A stretch of DNA of 64,000 bases, from contig JADJMO010000013.1 of assembly GCA_016709545.1 (NCBI GenBank), positions 293,372 to 357,371 on the forward strand, in the 5' to 3' direction. Source of the DNA: Myxococcales bacterium (GTDB lineage: Bacteria; Myxococcota_A; Polyangia; Polyangiales; JADJMO01). Made by a program: the position numbers and the translations under genes. The notes beneath the pieces are model-generated. The model saw nothing but the letters and a program-made list of their open reading frames with translations, searched no databases and was not told the origin of the DNA. The number at the start of each line of letters is the position of its first letter. The stretch's first letter is position 1. Shown piece by piece: positions 35,802 to 46,673 of the stretch.

Positions 35802-35831
35802 TTGACGGCTGCACGGATTGCGCGGAAATAC
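35802..35831 (+). promoter_or_regulatory. Candidate promoter of the DUF6600-like gene
   Basis: TTGACG at 35802-35807 and AAATAC at 35826-35831 are separated by 18 bp, in a locally AT-richer stretch about 60 bp before the signal-peptide ATG at 35894. This is a match to general vegetative promoters only. Confidence 0.25.
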
Positions 35832-35893
35832 GTGGGGCGTTCTAGCGAACGTGCGGAGAACGGGAGCGGCGTGGGCATTGCAGCCACGCGCGC

Positions 35894-37135
35894 ATGCGCA
35901 CCCGCACGCCCCTCTTCTTCGCGCTCGCGCTTCGCCGGTTGCTACGTCCAGGGCCAGACCCAGGTCGGTGGCTGGGAGCCCACGCCGGTCGCTGCGCCGG
36001 TCGCCGAGGTCGACGTGGACGCGGACGACACCGATCCGACCGCCCTCGCCACCTTCCGGCCGGCGCTCGATCCGTATGGTGTGTGGGTCGAGGACGCGAC
36101 GTTCGGCGTCGTGTGGGTGCCGGCGACCACCGTCGTCGGCGTGGGCTTCTCGCCCTACGTCACCCACGGCCACTGGGCGTACACGAGCGAGGGCTACTAC
36201 TGGGTGAGCGACTTCGCCTGGGGCTGGGGCCCTCCACTACGGTCGCTAGGTCTGAGCGACGGCTACGGCTGGTGTGATCCCCGGCGCGCTACACTCCGCG
36301 TGGGTCGAGTGGCGGTCGGGCAACGGCTACGGGCTGGGGTCCCGCGTATCCGCACTACGGCTGGCGGGGAGGCGCGGCCGTCACCATCACCCTCGGCGTC
36401 ACGCCGTTCGTGTTCGTGCACTCGCACCACTTCTTCCACCCGCAGGGCCCTCGCACCACCTCTCGGCCACGAGCATCACGGCGCCATCCTCGGCGCGACC
36501 ACACGCTGTACCCACGCCGCCGCCGCGCCCCGCTGCACGGCGCGCGTCCGTTCCCGGACCTCCGCCCGTCGGCGCAGGACTCCCCCCGATCACGTCAGGG
36601 CAGCACGATCGCCCCCACCGCCCACGCCAAGCCGGCGCCGTCGCGTGGACCCCGGCGCTTCGTCGAAGCTCGCTCCCAGGGCAAGCCGTACACGCCACCG
36701 CTCGCCGGCAAGCCCGGTGCGCCAATGCCGACGGCCGCGCCGCCACCCGGCTCCAAGTGGACGCCGGCGCCACCGACGGACCTTCGCCGACCGCGACGCC
36801 CGGGCCCACGGTCGCACCACCGCTGTCCCGCCGCCGCCGATGCCCGGCCCGACTAACATCCCCACGCCGACCGCCAAGCCCGCGCCGCCGCCGACGTACA
36901 TGCCGCCGCCCGCACCTGGACCAACACCCACGTACACGCCGAAGCCCGGGCCCACGTGCGCGCCCGTGCCGAAGCCGCACCGCCACCGACGTTCACGCCG
37001 ACGCCTGCGCCGAACCCTGGGCCACCGCCCACGTACACGCCGCCGAACCCGACGCCGAAGCCCCCATCCTGCCTGCCCCCGGGGCCGGCGCCGACCGTGA
37101 AGCCGAAGCCCCGCCGTTGCCTGCCAGGCAAGTGA
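35894..37135 (+). CDS. DUF6600-like lipoprotein with long Pro-rich tail, heavily frameshifted
   Basis: The start MRTRTPLFFALA leads, after a one-base shift, to a lipobox FAGC. A DUF6600-type domain follows (DPYGVWVEDATFGVVWVP, YVTHGHWAYTSEGYYWVSDF, DGYGWC), then a Thr/Pro-rich low-complexity tail of about 220 residues ending PKPRRCLPGK and stop 37133-37135. At least five frame changes are needed. Similar proteins are exported and are often near stress or envelope genes; the function is unknown. Confidence 0.65.
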
Positions 37136-37199
37136 GTTGCTCACCGCGCGAGCGCGCGGCCAACGAACGATGAAACGTGGCAAGATCATGGCGCCGGTG

Positions 37200-38440
37200 A
37201 GAGGTCGGTTTCCCATTGGCGCTACGAACCCGTAAGTGAGTTGGACCCAGAGCGCTCTCGAGCACCACGAACTGTCGCCACGCCGGGCTTCGGCTCGGCG
37301 TGAGCACGCTTTCTAGACTTCAACACGAGGAGCGCTCCCGCCGGCACCGGAGGGCAGCATGGAAGTCTTGTACGAGGTATGTGCCGGGCTGGATGTTCAC
37401 AAGGACGAGGTTGTCGCAGCGGTGCGACTCGGGGGATCCGGCGGGCGGCTGTTCCGACGGGAGCAGCGGCCTTTCGTACGACGACATCGGCACTGATAGA
37501 CCTCGCGGCGTGGCTGAGCGAGGTCGGCTGCACGCACGTCGTCATGGAGGCGACGGTGTCTACTGGCGACCGGTTTGGCACGTCTTGGAAGGGTTCTGGA
37601 GCTCTTCCTCGCGAACGCCCGCGATGTACGCAATCTGCCAGGTCGCAAGACCGATATGAACGACGCAACGTGGCTCGCTGACCTGCTCGCACACGGGCTG
37701 GTGCGCAGCAGTTTCGTGCCCCCCGCGCCCGTGCAGGAGCTGCGAGACCTGACAAGGACACGCAAGCAGCTCGCGCGTGAGGTCGTTCAACACACGCAGC
37801 GCATCCAGAAGGTACTGGAAGATGCGAACGTCAAGCTGTCGAGCGAGATCTCAGACACGCTCGGCAAGAGCGGTCGTCGCATCCTCGACGCGATCGTGAG
37901 TGGCAACACAGACCCGGAAGAGCTTGCAGCGCTCGCCAACTCGAGGATCAAGGCGAACGCGAGGATCTCGTCGGGTGCCGTGGCAAGATACGCCACCATC
38001 GCTTCATGCTGAAGCCGCACTTGGACCAGGTCGACGCCCTACAGGCCGCCATCACCACGCTAGACCAGCGCATCGACGAGCACGTCAGCCCTTTCGAGAG
38101 CGTGGCGACTCGACTCACGACGATCCCTGGGATCAGTCGGATCGCCGCGAACGTGATCCTGGCTGAGATCGGCACCGACATGGCCCGTTTCCCCACCGCC
38201 GCGCACCTCGTATCTTGGGCGGGTCTGTGCCCCCGCGCAGAAGGCCGCCGTCGCAGTCGCCGCAAGCCTTCTCACGATTGCCTTTCACCTCCTTCGCGAT
38301 GGGACGGACTATCGCGACCTCGGCCCGACCTACTTCGACCAGAAGGACCGTCAGCGCGTCACCAGCCGCCTCCTCAAGCGCCTTGCTGACCTTGGCGTCG
38401 AGGTCGAGGTAAAGTCGGCCGCGTGACCCAACCGCCCCGT
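37200..38440 (+). mobile_element. IS110-family insertion sequence remnant (approximate limits)
   Basis: This is the region around the degenerate transposase. Its local GC is lower than the flanks. IS110 elements lack clear terminal inverted repeats and target duplications, so the ends cannot be set from sequence alone. It separates the DUF6600-like gene from the thioredoxin-rhodanese gene. No accessory gene is seen inside. Confidence 0.6.
37359..38426 (+). pseudogene. Degenerate IS110-family transposase
   Basis: Pieces of the DEDD transposase lie in order across three frames: CAGLDVHKDEVVAAVR, SALIDLAAWLSEVGCTHVVMEAT, VYWRPVWHVLEG, GRKTDMNDATWLADLLAHG, TTIPGISRIAANVILAEIGTD, and KAAVAVAASLLTIAFHLL. 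Between WAGLCPR and KAAVAVAA (near 38,230) about 50 residues expected in this family, including the conserved catalytic Ser region, are missing. The deletion shows a dead element whatever the cause of the frameshifts. Confidence 0.88.
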
Positions 38441-38503
38441 GAGTTTCTTTCTAGTGTCGCACGGGCTTCAGATCACCGCGCCGACATCCTTGCTTGCGAC
38501 CCC

Positions 38504-39165
38504 ATGGCGCCCTCTGCGATCCCCTATGTCGACGAGCAGTCCTTCGAGCGTGAGATCCTCAAGTCCGAGCTGCCGGTGCTCGTCGAGTTCTCCGCGGTGT
38601 GGTGTGGCCCCTGCAAGCAGGTCGAGCCCGATCTGATCGCGCATGCACGAGCTCGAGGCAAGGCCAAGGTCGTCAAGGTCGACGTCGACAAGTGCCCGGC
38701 GCTCGCGCAGGAGCTCCAGATCGGAGTGTCCCCACGTTCACGTGGTCTTCAAGGGGCGGGCGCATCGCAGGTGGACAGCCCGGCGCGCTCCGTCGCGCGC
38801 AGCTCCGCGCGATGATCGAGCCGTTCTTGCCGCGCTCCGAGTCCGCGGTGCGCGTCGAGGAGTTCCTCAAGCTCGCGCAGGCCGGTCGGGTCGTCGCGGT
38901 CGACACCCGCGACGTCCAGTCGTTCACCCGCGCGCATCCCGGGCGCGTTGCACTCTCCGCTGGCGGACATCGCCGCCAGGCCGACGCTGATGGCCACGGG
39001 GCGCGCCGCCGTCCTCTACTGCCGCGCCGGCACCGAGACCAAGGCGCTCGCCGAGAAGCTGGCAGAAGAGGTTACCCCGTCGCGTTCCCCGAGGGCGGCT
39101 TCCTCTCCTGGGAGGTCTCGGGTCAGCCGATCGAGCGCGGCGCCCCCGAGCCAATCGCGAACTGA
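38504..39165 (+). CDS. Thioredoxin-rhodanese fusion protein, frameshifted
   Basis: It starts at ATG 38504 (MAPSAIPYVDEQSFERE). Residues 1-100 are a thioredoxin fold with the redox site VWCGPCKQ. After a linker, residues about 125-215 form a rhodanese domain (FLKLAQAGRVVAVDTRDVQSF, VLYCRAGTETKALAEKL with the active-site Cys in CRAGTE, and GGFLSWEVSGQPIE). At least three single-base shifts near 38730, 38945 and 39070 split it. It probably acts in the cytoplasm in sulfur transfer or thiol repair. Confidence 0.8.
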
Positions 39166-39184
39166 ACCGCACGGACAAAAGCAA

Positions 39185-39207
39185 ACGAGGGGCGTGACGC
39201 CCCTCGT
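39185..39207 (-). terminator. Terminator hairpin between converging genes
   Basis: A perfect 10-bp stem, ACGAGGGGCG-TGA-CGCCCCTCGT, sits between the converging thioredoxin-rhodanese gene and the Cys-rich lipoprotein gene. Reading the minus strand, the stem is followed by TTTGCTTTTGTCC, a fair U-rich tract, so it best serves the minus-strand gene. Confidence 0.75.
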
Positions 39208-39231
39208 TGCCGCGTGAAGATCCGGTGTCGC

Positions 39232-39657
39232 TCAGAAGGCGACGCACTCGCCGGCGAACACGACGCCGCAGCGGTTGTCCTTCGTGCAGCAGGCGCCGTC
39301 GCCGCAGTCCTTGTCCGCGGCGCAGGTCGGGCCGAAGCCGGGACGGAACGCGCCGACCTCGAAGCCACCACCGTCGCTCCCACCGCTGTCGGTGCCGCCG
39401 AAGTCGGGGAAGTCCGAGTCCGCGAGCTCACCGTGTCCGGGTCACCGTGTCCGGCGTGCCCGTGTCGGGGGGTGCCCGTGTCCTGGTGCCCGTGTCCCCG
39501 ACGAGCTGTCCTTGCTGCCCGTGTCGGTCACGGCGGTCCCGGAATCGATGTCGCTCGTCGTCTCCGAGTCGACCGACTCGGCACAGCCCACGCCGACGAG
39601 GCCGGCCGGGACGACGATGACGGAGGTCAAGAGGAGGGCACGGAGGAGCTTCTTCAT
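39232..39657 (-). CDS. Small Cys-rich lipoprotein, frameshifted
   Basis: It begins MKKLLRALLLTS with lipobox LVGVGCAES. An Asp/Ser/Thr/Gly linker contains low-complexity DTG repeats, and the C-terminal knot is Cys-rich (CAADKDCGDGACCTKDNRCG) and ends GECVAF. The linker (about 39440-39500) contains at least two frame changes. Such lipoproteins with a disulphide-rich C-terminus are common on myxobacterial surfaces. The terminator at 39185 follows. Confidence 0.65.
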
Positions 39658-39815
39658 CGAGGTGGTCACAGGATACGGAAACCCCCGTCCGTCCGCTACT
39701 TCATACGTAAGGGATTCCGTCGGCAACGCCCGGCTTGCATCATTCCATCTGGGCTGTCCGGCGCGAGACGGCGCCGATTTGGGCCCGAAGCCCGCGGATC
39801 GCCTAGGCTTCCTGG

Positions 39816-40981
39816 GTGTCACGAACTCCTTGGCGGGCAGTGCTGGGCGCCGCTGTCCTGGCCGCATCCGTCCGGGGCGCCGCCGCCCCTCCGACCTCGA
39901 CCTGGGTCAAGGAGACCGTCTCACCCCAAGGGGGCGTCTCGATGCCGCTCTCCGACGCCCCCCTGGTGAAGGCCTGCGGCGGGGGCCTCGATCGCGCCCT
40001 CGTCACGGTCGCGCTGGAGCTGGCGAAGGTCCTCGCCGAGCGCGGCAAGCTGCCCGACGCGCAGGAGATCGAGTGGCTGCAGCGCAAGGCCGGAGCCCGC
40101 ACGTGTGGCCGCGCACCTGGGGCGCGGTCGTCGAGGGTCAGCTCGATCGCAAGGCGCTCGGCAAAGGACGTGGTCACGTGGCTCGGCGCGCACGCGCGCC
40201 CTGCGCTGCGGCGTGGGCGGCTGCAAAGGGCGGCAAGGGACTCCCTCGCGCTCGTGATGATCGACCCCGTCGCCGACCTCGCTGCGATCCCGACGCAGGT
40301 GAACACCAACACCTGGATCGACGTCGATGCACGACTGCTCGCCGGGCAGACCGAGGGGCGTGTCGTGCTCCTGCCGCCGACCGGCGCGCCGAAGACCATC
40401 CTCTCCTCGGTGACCGGCAGCGCGCCGCACGTGCGCGCGAAGTTCCTGGTGGCGACCGCGGGGCGACGTCGTGCAGATCCTCGCCGACGACGGAGCCGGC
40501 GCGCGCGGCCCGGTGCTCGAGGCCGAGGTCTGGGCCGCGCTCGCGCCCCGAGCAGCCGCCCTCGAAGCGAGGTGCCGGGCGAGGCCGCGGGCGACAAGGA
40601 GAAGGACCCGGCGACCGCCCTCTTCCTCCGCCTCGACGGGCGCGCGCAAGGCCGAGAAGCTCCCGTCGCTCGTGCGCGACCCGACCTCGACAAGCTCGCG
40701 CGCGCGCGCACGCCGAGGCCATGCGCAAGGCCAAGCTCCTCGGGCACGACGTGGGCGACGGCGACCCGGCGTCGCGCGCCGCCGCGAGCGGCAAGAAGTG
40801 GAAGGTGGTCGGAGAGAACGTCGCCAAGGCGAGGACCGAGAAGGCCGCGCACCGCGCGCTCTACGCCTCGCCGTCGCACCGCGGGCAAAGCGCTCGAGAC
40901 GCGCTTCACCAAGGTCGGCATCGGCGTGGTCGTCGACGACAAGACCGAGAGATGTGGGTCACGGAGCTGTACGGCGGCTGA
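39816..40981 (+). CDS. Exported CAP/SCP-domain protein, frameshifted
   Basis: A signal peptide (VLGAAVLAASVRGAAA) is followed by an N-terminal region of about 230 residues (ALELAKVLAERGKLPDAQEIEWLQ, LALVMIDPVADLAAIPTQVN) and a C-terminal CAP domain: ARAHAEAMRKAKLLGHDVGD, KVVGENVAKA, SPSHRANALETRFTKVGIGV and MWVTELYGG. About six frame changes occur, mostly beside G/C runs. CAP proteins are usually secreted with varied roles. The stop is 2 bp before the next gene. Confidence 0.75.
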
Positions 40982-40983
40982 CG

Positions 40984-41822
40984 ATGGACCTCCGGGCGAG
41001 CCCCTCGACGCCGCGCGCATCGTCGCGGACGCCACGATCTTCCGCCTCAAAGAAGCGCGAGATGGGGGAACCTCGTCACCGAGCACCACGCTCGCGTTCG
41101 CGCTCCGGCTGCCGCTGCTCGACGTCGGGCACCGCCTGGTGTTCGGCGCGGTGCTCAACGCCTTCGTCTACCTGGTCAACGACCTCTTCGACGTCGGATC
41201 GACGTGCGCGCCGAGGGCCGCGACGTGGCCCGTACGCGGTTCCTCGCCGAACACGTCGCTTCGGGCTGGCTCGGCGCGGTCGGGCTGCTGGCGATCGCTG
41301 CCGCGGTCGCCGCGCTGCACGGCAAGGGCCTGCTCGTGGTGCTCGCGGCCAACACGGTCGTGATCGTCCTCTACTCGCGCTGGCTGAAGCGCCACCCCGG
41401 CGTCGACATCCTCGCGATGGCCACGTGGGGCACGACGATGGCGCTCGTCGGCTGTCCGCTCGACCACCGCGTGGGCCTGCGCCTGGTTGGCCTGCTCGCG
41501 CTCCTCTGCATGGTCACCGAGGGCGTGCAGGTGATCCGCGACGCCGAAACCGACGCCCGCGCGGGCCTGCGCACGACCGCGGTGGTGTTCGGGCTGGCCT
41601 CACCGCCGCGACCACGCGGGTGCTGATCGTGGCCTCGGCCGCGTACACCACGCTCTACCTCCACGCGTTCCTCGGGCCCGTGCTCCTCGTCGGCCTCTTG
41701 TGGCCGCTCACGCCGGCGACGGCCTCGCGCACCTGGGACTTGCTGCGCGACTGTTCGGCGCCACCTGGCTCGGCCTCTCGCCTACCTGCGCGTGGTCGGC
41801 CACCTGCGCCCGCTCCTGCCAT
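40984..41822 (+). CDS. UbiA-family prenyltransferase, frameshifted
   Basis: Hydrophobic helices throughout carry the two Asp-rich motifs of the family: NDLFDVDID-like after LNAFVYLV (near 41180, across a frame break) and RDAETDARAGLRTTAVVFGL (near 41540). Other segments include GWLGAVGLLAIAAAVAAL and ASAAYTTLYLHAFLGPVLLV. It transfers a polyprenyl group to an unknown acceptor such as a quinone ring or phospho-sugar. It ends in an ATGA overlap with the next gene. Start is uncertain; at least three frame changes. Confidence 0.72.
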
Positions 41823-43710
41823 GAACCCGCGCCGCTTCGCCGCCTTCTTCGCGCTGCTCTTCGCGGCCCACGTGGGCGTGATGCTCTACATGTCGCCGGC
41901 GTCGGTGGTGCTCGGGCGCGAGCCGATGATCTCGCTCGATTTCTCGACCCACTACGAGCAGTGCAAAGGCGCCGTCGAGGCCTGGCAGGCGTCGGGGCGC
42001 ACCTGGCTCTGGGACCCGCACCTGCTCGCGGGGCAGCCGTCGGGGGCCATCTTCGACGCCGACAACAAGCTCTGGGAGGTGTTCTGCATCGCGCCCGTGA
42101 AGCTCGGCGTGCGCTTCGACCGCGCGTTCAACCTGTTCGCGTGGCTGGTCTCGATCGGGGTGTTCCCGGTGGTCGTGGCCTCGGCGCGGCTCCTCGGGGC
42201 ACGGCCCCGCGCGGCGCTGATCGCGGGCTCGCTCGCCGCGCTCGTGTGGTGGTTCGACGGCTTCACGCACTGGCTGTGGTTCGTCGGCATGGTGTGCTGG
42301 GCGGCGGCCGCGTACTGCTTCCTGCTGCCGCTCGGGTTGCTCGTCCTACGTCCGCGAACGCAAGCGCTGGCAGCTCGCGTTGCTCGGGCCGGTGCTCGCG
42401 CTCGTGCACACGCTGCACCCGTACACGTTCCTCGCGCTCGCGGGGCCCATGCTGGTGCTCTACGTCCGCGAGCGGAAGGCGCTCTCGCGCAACGAGCACG
42501 CGGGCATCCTCGCGGCCGCGCCCCTCACGGTGCTCGCCAACCTCTGGTGGCTGAAGACGGCGCTCCGCTTCTGGCACTACATCCTCGACAGCGGCTACTA
42601 CCTCGACGCCACGCCCGATTTCGTCCTCTGGGACTGGCTCGCGATCACCAGAGCCGTGGGTCACCGGCGTGCTCGGCAACCGCAGCGGGTTCCGGTTCGT
42701 GGCGCTCGCGGCGTGCGCGGCCGCGCTCTACCGCATGCGCAAGGAGAAGGACGCGCGGTTGCCGTGGGTGAGGCCCGCGCTCCTGTTCCCGCTGTTCGTG
42801 GCCTACGTCGGTTCGCTCGTGCCGCTGCTGCGGCAGGTGCAGCCCTACCGCTTCGTGCTGCCGGCGATCGTGCTCGCGACGGTGTTCGCGGGGAGCTGTT
42901 CGACGACCTCGCGGCGCCGATCGCGACGGCGTTGCGCGAGCGAGGGCGCGGTGGCCGCGATGCTCGGCGTGCTCGTGCTGGTCGCGCGCCGCGGCTGCTG
43001 CGCGACGTCCTCTACTTCGTCCCGGACCTCGTGCCGCGCCACAAGAAGCCCCTGCCCCTCGCGCCGCCCAACATCGGCGGACCGCTCGGAGTTCGGCACG
43101 CAGGGCTGGCCCGAGCCGTTCGTCTACCGCCACGCGCCCGACGCGCTGTTCCCCGCCATCGAGGACTCCCGTGAAGAAGCGCGACGACGGCCGCGGCCGC
43201 TGGCTCGTCGAGTGGTGGATGACCGGCGAGCAGCTCGCGGGCGCACCCACGCGCAGGTGCTCGGTGGGTTCGCGAGATCAACCTCGCCCACTCCGACGCC
43301 AACTTCTTCCGCGTGCAGCCCGGAGGACCGGCCGGTCGACGTGGAGGCCTTCCCGCAAGTACCTCGAGACCTTCAACGTGCAGTGGGTGGTGCTCGTGAA
43401 GCACTGGCCCGCGCTCGAGGCCCGCCGCGATCTGCTCGAGCCGGTGCCCGGGCCGATCGGGGGGCTGTTCTTCCGGACCCGCCTGCTCCACAACTGGTTC
43501 CTGCCCGCGGGGCCGGGACTCGTGCAGGCGAGCAACGATCGGATCGTGGTCACGGGCTCGGCGGGCGGGAGCCTGGTCCTCAATACACTCCTCGAGACGC
43601 TCCGGTGCAAGCCCGGTTGCACGGTGCGCAAGGTGGAGGTCGCGGGCACGCGGGTCGGGTTCATCGGGGTCGACGGCGCTCCGACCGACTTCGAGGTCTA
43701 CAACCCTTGA
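41821..43710 (+). CDS. Large polytopic membrane protein, frameshifted
   Basis: About 640 residues after repair. An N-terminal helix is followed by a soluble loop with SLDFSTHYEQCKGAVEAW and HLLAGQPSGAIFDADNKLWE. Eight or more helices follow (FNLFAWLVSIGVFPVVVASA, LALAGPMLVLYVRERKAL, LVPLLRQVQPYRFVLPAIVLATVFAG) and then a soluble C-terminal domain (FNVQWVVLVKHWPALEARRDLLEPVPGP) of about 150 residues. The plan recalls YfhO/GT-C type glycosyltransferases, but no catalytic motif is proven. It is coupled to the UbiA gene by ATGA. Confidence 0.65.
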
Positions 43711-43744
43711 CCGGCGTTGGCCCGGGACTTGAAGAGCCGGGGCC

Positions 43745-44372
43745 GTGCTCGCCACGCTGACCCTCCTCGCGGCCACCGCGCTGCCGATGTCACCCACCGA
43801 GTTCGCCCGCATCGGCGGGAGCGTCTCGACGGTGAACGGGAGCCGTTTGATCGGCCAGGGGACGCGCCAAGGGCTACCGCGGCACCGCGGTCGCCCTCGA
43901 CCTCAGGCGATGCGTTTCCCCTCGGAATACGCCGGCTTCGAGATCGGCTCCTGTGGGGCGGCACTGCGGTGCCCTGGGGGAACAAGGCCACGACGTATCG
44001 GCTGGAGGCGCGCTCGACGCGGTCCTCTTCGCGAGCCCGCGGGGGAGCGTGATCGTTGGGCTCGGTCCCGGCCTCGAGCTCGGCGATCGGCTGTGGTGGG
44101 CCCACGACGGCGTGCGCGGCAACGTCGCGGGCCTCCTCCGTACGCGGCTGTTCCCCGCGCGGGACGTCGCCATCCACGCGAACGCGCGCCTCGAGCTGTT
44201 CGCCACCGGCGACCTCGCCTCGCGCACGCTGCGCAGCGAGCTCCTGTTCGGCTGGGCGCTCGGCATGGTGGGGGTGCACTGGACCCGCACGTGGATCAGC
44301 GGGGGAGCCCCGAACCGCACGTACCTCGACGACCAGCTCGGGGTCTCGATCTCGCTCGGCATCCACGGGTGA
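43745..44372 (+). CDS. Probable outer-membrane barrel protein, frameshifted
   Basis: GTG 43745 opens a signal peptide (LATLTLLAATALPMS). After two or more frame changes near 43860-43960 the chain reads as amphipathic strands (GSVIVGLGPGLELGDRLWWAHD, NVAGLLRTRLFPARDVAIHANARLELF, LLFGWALGMVGVHWTRTW) and ends GVSISLGIHG. It is similar in plan to the next gene, so the two may form a pair. No family was named. Confidence 0.55.
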
Positions 44373-44439
44373 GACCACGACAACGGGATCACGTCCGGCG
44401 TGAACGGCGACGCGGCTTCTTTCTGCTAGAGAGTCGGGC

Positions 44440-44969
44440 ATGACCGTCCGCCCGGCCGCACTGCTCGTCGTGGTCGCCGCGATGGGTACCTCGGGGGACC
44501 TGAACGCGGCCCCGACCGAGGAAGCCTGGGCCGTGGGTGGCAGATCGGTTTCCAGGCGCCGCCCGAGGTCAACCTCCCGGTCATCCCCTACGGAGTCCAC
44601 GTTCGAAGGGTGCTGGTCTCCCACGCCTCCGTCGGCATCTCGTACGAGCACCTCCACTACGACCTGCACTACGACCAGTGCCTCCGCAGCGACTGTCCGG
44701 ACACCGTCGACGCGCTCCGTGCGTTCGGCGAGCTGCACCTGCGCCCCGCCGCGTTGTTCGACCCCTGGGTCCGCGTCGGCGTCGGCCCCGACGTGCGCCG
44801 CGGATCGAATTGGTACGACGCCACCAAGCCCGCGGGCACCCGCGTACGCTTCGGCTTCGACGCGTTGCTCGGTCTCGATCTGCACGTGCCGCACTTCGCC
44901 ATCGGTCCCCACGTGCGCCACGGCCTGCTCGGGCTGGGCTTCGGCGTGCACGCCGAGGCGCGGTTCTGA
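44440..44969 (+). CDS. Outer-membrane beta-barrel protein, frameshifted
   Basis: A signal peptide (LLVVVAAMGTSGDLNAA) is followed, after one or two frame changes near 44540-44610, by strands VGISYEHLHYDLHYD, DALRAFGELHLRPAALF, VRVGVGPDVRRG, RVRFGFDALLGLDLHV and the end GFGVHAEARF with a C-terminal Phe. This is a typical small barrel. It lies downstream of the other barrel-like gene on the same strand. Confidence 0.65.
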
Positions 44970-44984
44970 CCGAAGAGCCCCAGC

Positions 44985-45837
44985 TGCTGGCACTCCGTGG
45001 GTGGCGGCGCGCGGTGGTGGTCTGGGTCTTCGCGCTCGCGGCTCGCGTACGCCCCCCTCGCCTCGCGCAGCACGCGACGCGGGCGCGGTCCGACCTCGGG
45101 GAGGGCGCGCGCATCGCGGTCATCGAGCCCGCGTTCGTCCTCGCCGCGCCAGCGGGCACCCCGGAGCAAGAGTTCATCGAGGCCGAGGCCGAGCTGCGTC
45201 GCCTGTACGCCGGCCTCGCGGGTGCGGGGCTCGGCGTCCCTCCGGGCGGGGCCGCGACCGCGCTCTACCTGCTGCCCGATGCAGGCAGCTACCAGACGTT
45301 CTGCGTCGCCAGGTGGGACAGGCCGTGCGTGTCGGACCGCGGCTTCTTCGTCCCCTCGGATGGGCTCGCGGTGGTGGATCTCGTGAACGGCGGGACGCTG
45401 ACGGTATTGCACGAGGCCGTCCACCCGCTCGTGCTGGCGCGGTTCCCCGGCATCCCCACGTGGTTCTACGAGGGGCTCGCGGCGCTGTACGAGACGCCGC
45501 GCTACGCCAAGAACGGCGTCCTCCACGGCGATCGCAAGGCCCGCATCGGGTACATCACCCCATGAGCAGCGGAAGCTCGCGCCCCGCGCACGGCTGGACA
45601 CGCTGTTCGCGATGGACGAGACCGCGTTCCGCAAGCGCGAGTCGGGAGAACTACGCCGTCGCGCGCTTTCGTCTGTCTGGCTCGAAGAGAAGGGCCATCT
45701 GGCCGTTCTTCCATCGCTTCCGCGAGATCGCCTGGCGCGACTCGGGCGCGCAGGCCTTCCACGACGTGGTCGGGCTCACGCTCGCCGAGGCGCAGCCCGT
45801 AGGAATCGTGGGTGATCGACCGGCTCTATGGTGATTG
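44985..45837 (+). CDS. Zinc metallopeptidase-like protein, frameshifted
   Basis: An exported-looking N-terminus (AVVVWVFALAA) precedes a domain with IAVIEPAFVLAAPAGTPEQEF, LYLLPDAGSYQTF and the zinc site TVLHEAVHPLVLARFPGIPTWFYEGLAAL: HEAVH plus a downstream Glu in an FYEGLA helix, as in gluzincin/peptidase-MA proteins. The tail is split into other frames (FHRFREIAWRDSGAQAFHDV, VIDRLYGD). Exact start uncertain; at least three shifts. It converges on the hydroxylase gene. Confidence 0.65.
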
Positions 45838-46570
45838 ATCGACCGGCGCTGCGGCGTCTCCGCGAGCGTCTCGGCGAGCACCTTCTCGGACACGACCGAC
45901 CGGTGCAGCCAGTCGAACAGCGGGATGGTGACGTTGAAGTTCCACCGCTGCATCAGGCGCGGGTGGTGGTGGCGCCGGTGGTGCTCGCGGAGGAACCGCA
46001 CGAGCGCGAGGCGACCGACGAACGAGTCCGGGGCGAGGTGGTAGCTCGTGTGCGAGCTCGTAGCCCACCATGTAGACGGCCGAACAGACGAGGAACAACC
46101 AGCCGCGGTTGGGCGACCAGAGCGCCCGAGCGCCCACGCGAGCGGCGCTGACCGCGACGACGATGCCGAGCACGCCGATCCACGGGATGAGCACGCGGTG
46201 CAGCTCGCGGGGCTCGCGGATCGCCATATCGTCGTAGCCGAACACCATGTGGTGCTCGGGGGTGTGACGGTCGTAGAGCTCGTGCAGCGGCGGGCGCCGG
46301 TGGTGGAGCAGATCCTTGTGGGCCCGCCACTCGAAGGCGTTGGCGAACACGAAGACCAGGGGGATGGTGAGCAGCTCGCGCCACGTGGGGGCGTGGATCA
46401 TGACCAGGCCCACGACCAGCGTGGCGACGCCGATGCCGGTGGTCGCCGCGAGGTGCAGCCACGGGTTGTAGTTGCCGGGATGCTCGCTTGCAGGCGATCC
46501 GCGCGCGGCGTTGCGCGCCCGGAGGATGCCCTCGCTGCCCTGCGCCGACCTCTGCCATCACTGCTGCCAT
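45826..46570 (-). CDS. Fatty-acid hydroxylase / sterol-desaturase family membrane protein, frameshifted
   Basis: The ATG is at 46570. A first helix (ATTGIGVATLVVGLVMIHAP) precedes diiron histidine clusters FEWRAHKDLLHHRRP, LYDRHTPEHHMVF, YELAH near the end of a helix, and FLREHHRRHHHPRLMQRWNFNVTIPLFDWLH. All clusters of the FA_hydroxylase family are visible once frame changes near 46527 and 46060 are bridged. It should hydroxylate or desaturate a lipid acyl chain at the membrane. The last codons are uncertain because they overlap the converging gene. Confidence 0.78.
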
Positions 46571-46583
46571 GGTGTGCGTACTG

Positions 46584-46589
46584 TATATT
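46584..46589 (+). promoter_or_regulatory. Candidate -10 element upstream of clpS
   Basis: TATATT in the AT-rich stretch TACTGTATATTCTGCAAAC is the clearest AT patch between the divergent hydroxylase and clpS, about 60-90 bp before the possible clpS starts. No good -35 is seen. The flanking CTGT...ACAG dyad might bind a regulator. Confidence 0.25.
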
Positions 46590-46673
46590 CTGCAAACACA
46601 GAACGCAAGTGGGACCCACCCGTTCGGGGAGCGGCGACGACGGCTATCGATGCGCAAGGTGGAATGCGCTTCT

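Noticed and set aside
45798..45845. Direct repeat TGATCGACCGGC at the end of the metallopeptidase gene
   Set aside because: Only two short copies at a convergent gene end in GC-rich DNA; no sign of a transposon or att site.
46581..46601. LexA box upstream of clpS
   Set aside because: TACTGTATAT fits the left half of the E. coli box, but the right half is displaced (13-bp instead of 8-bp spacing), and myxobacterial LexA sites differ.
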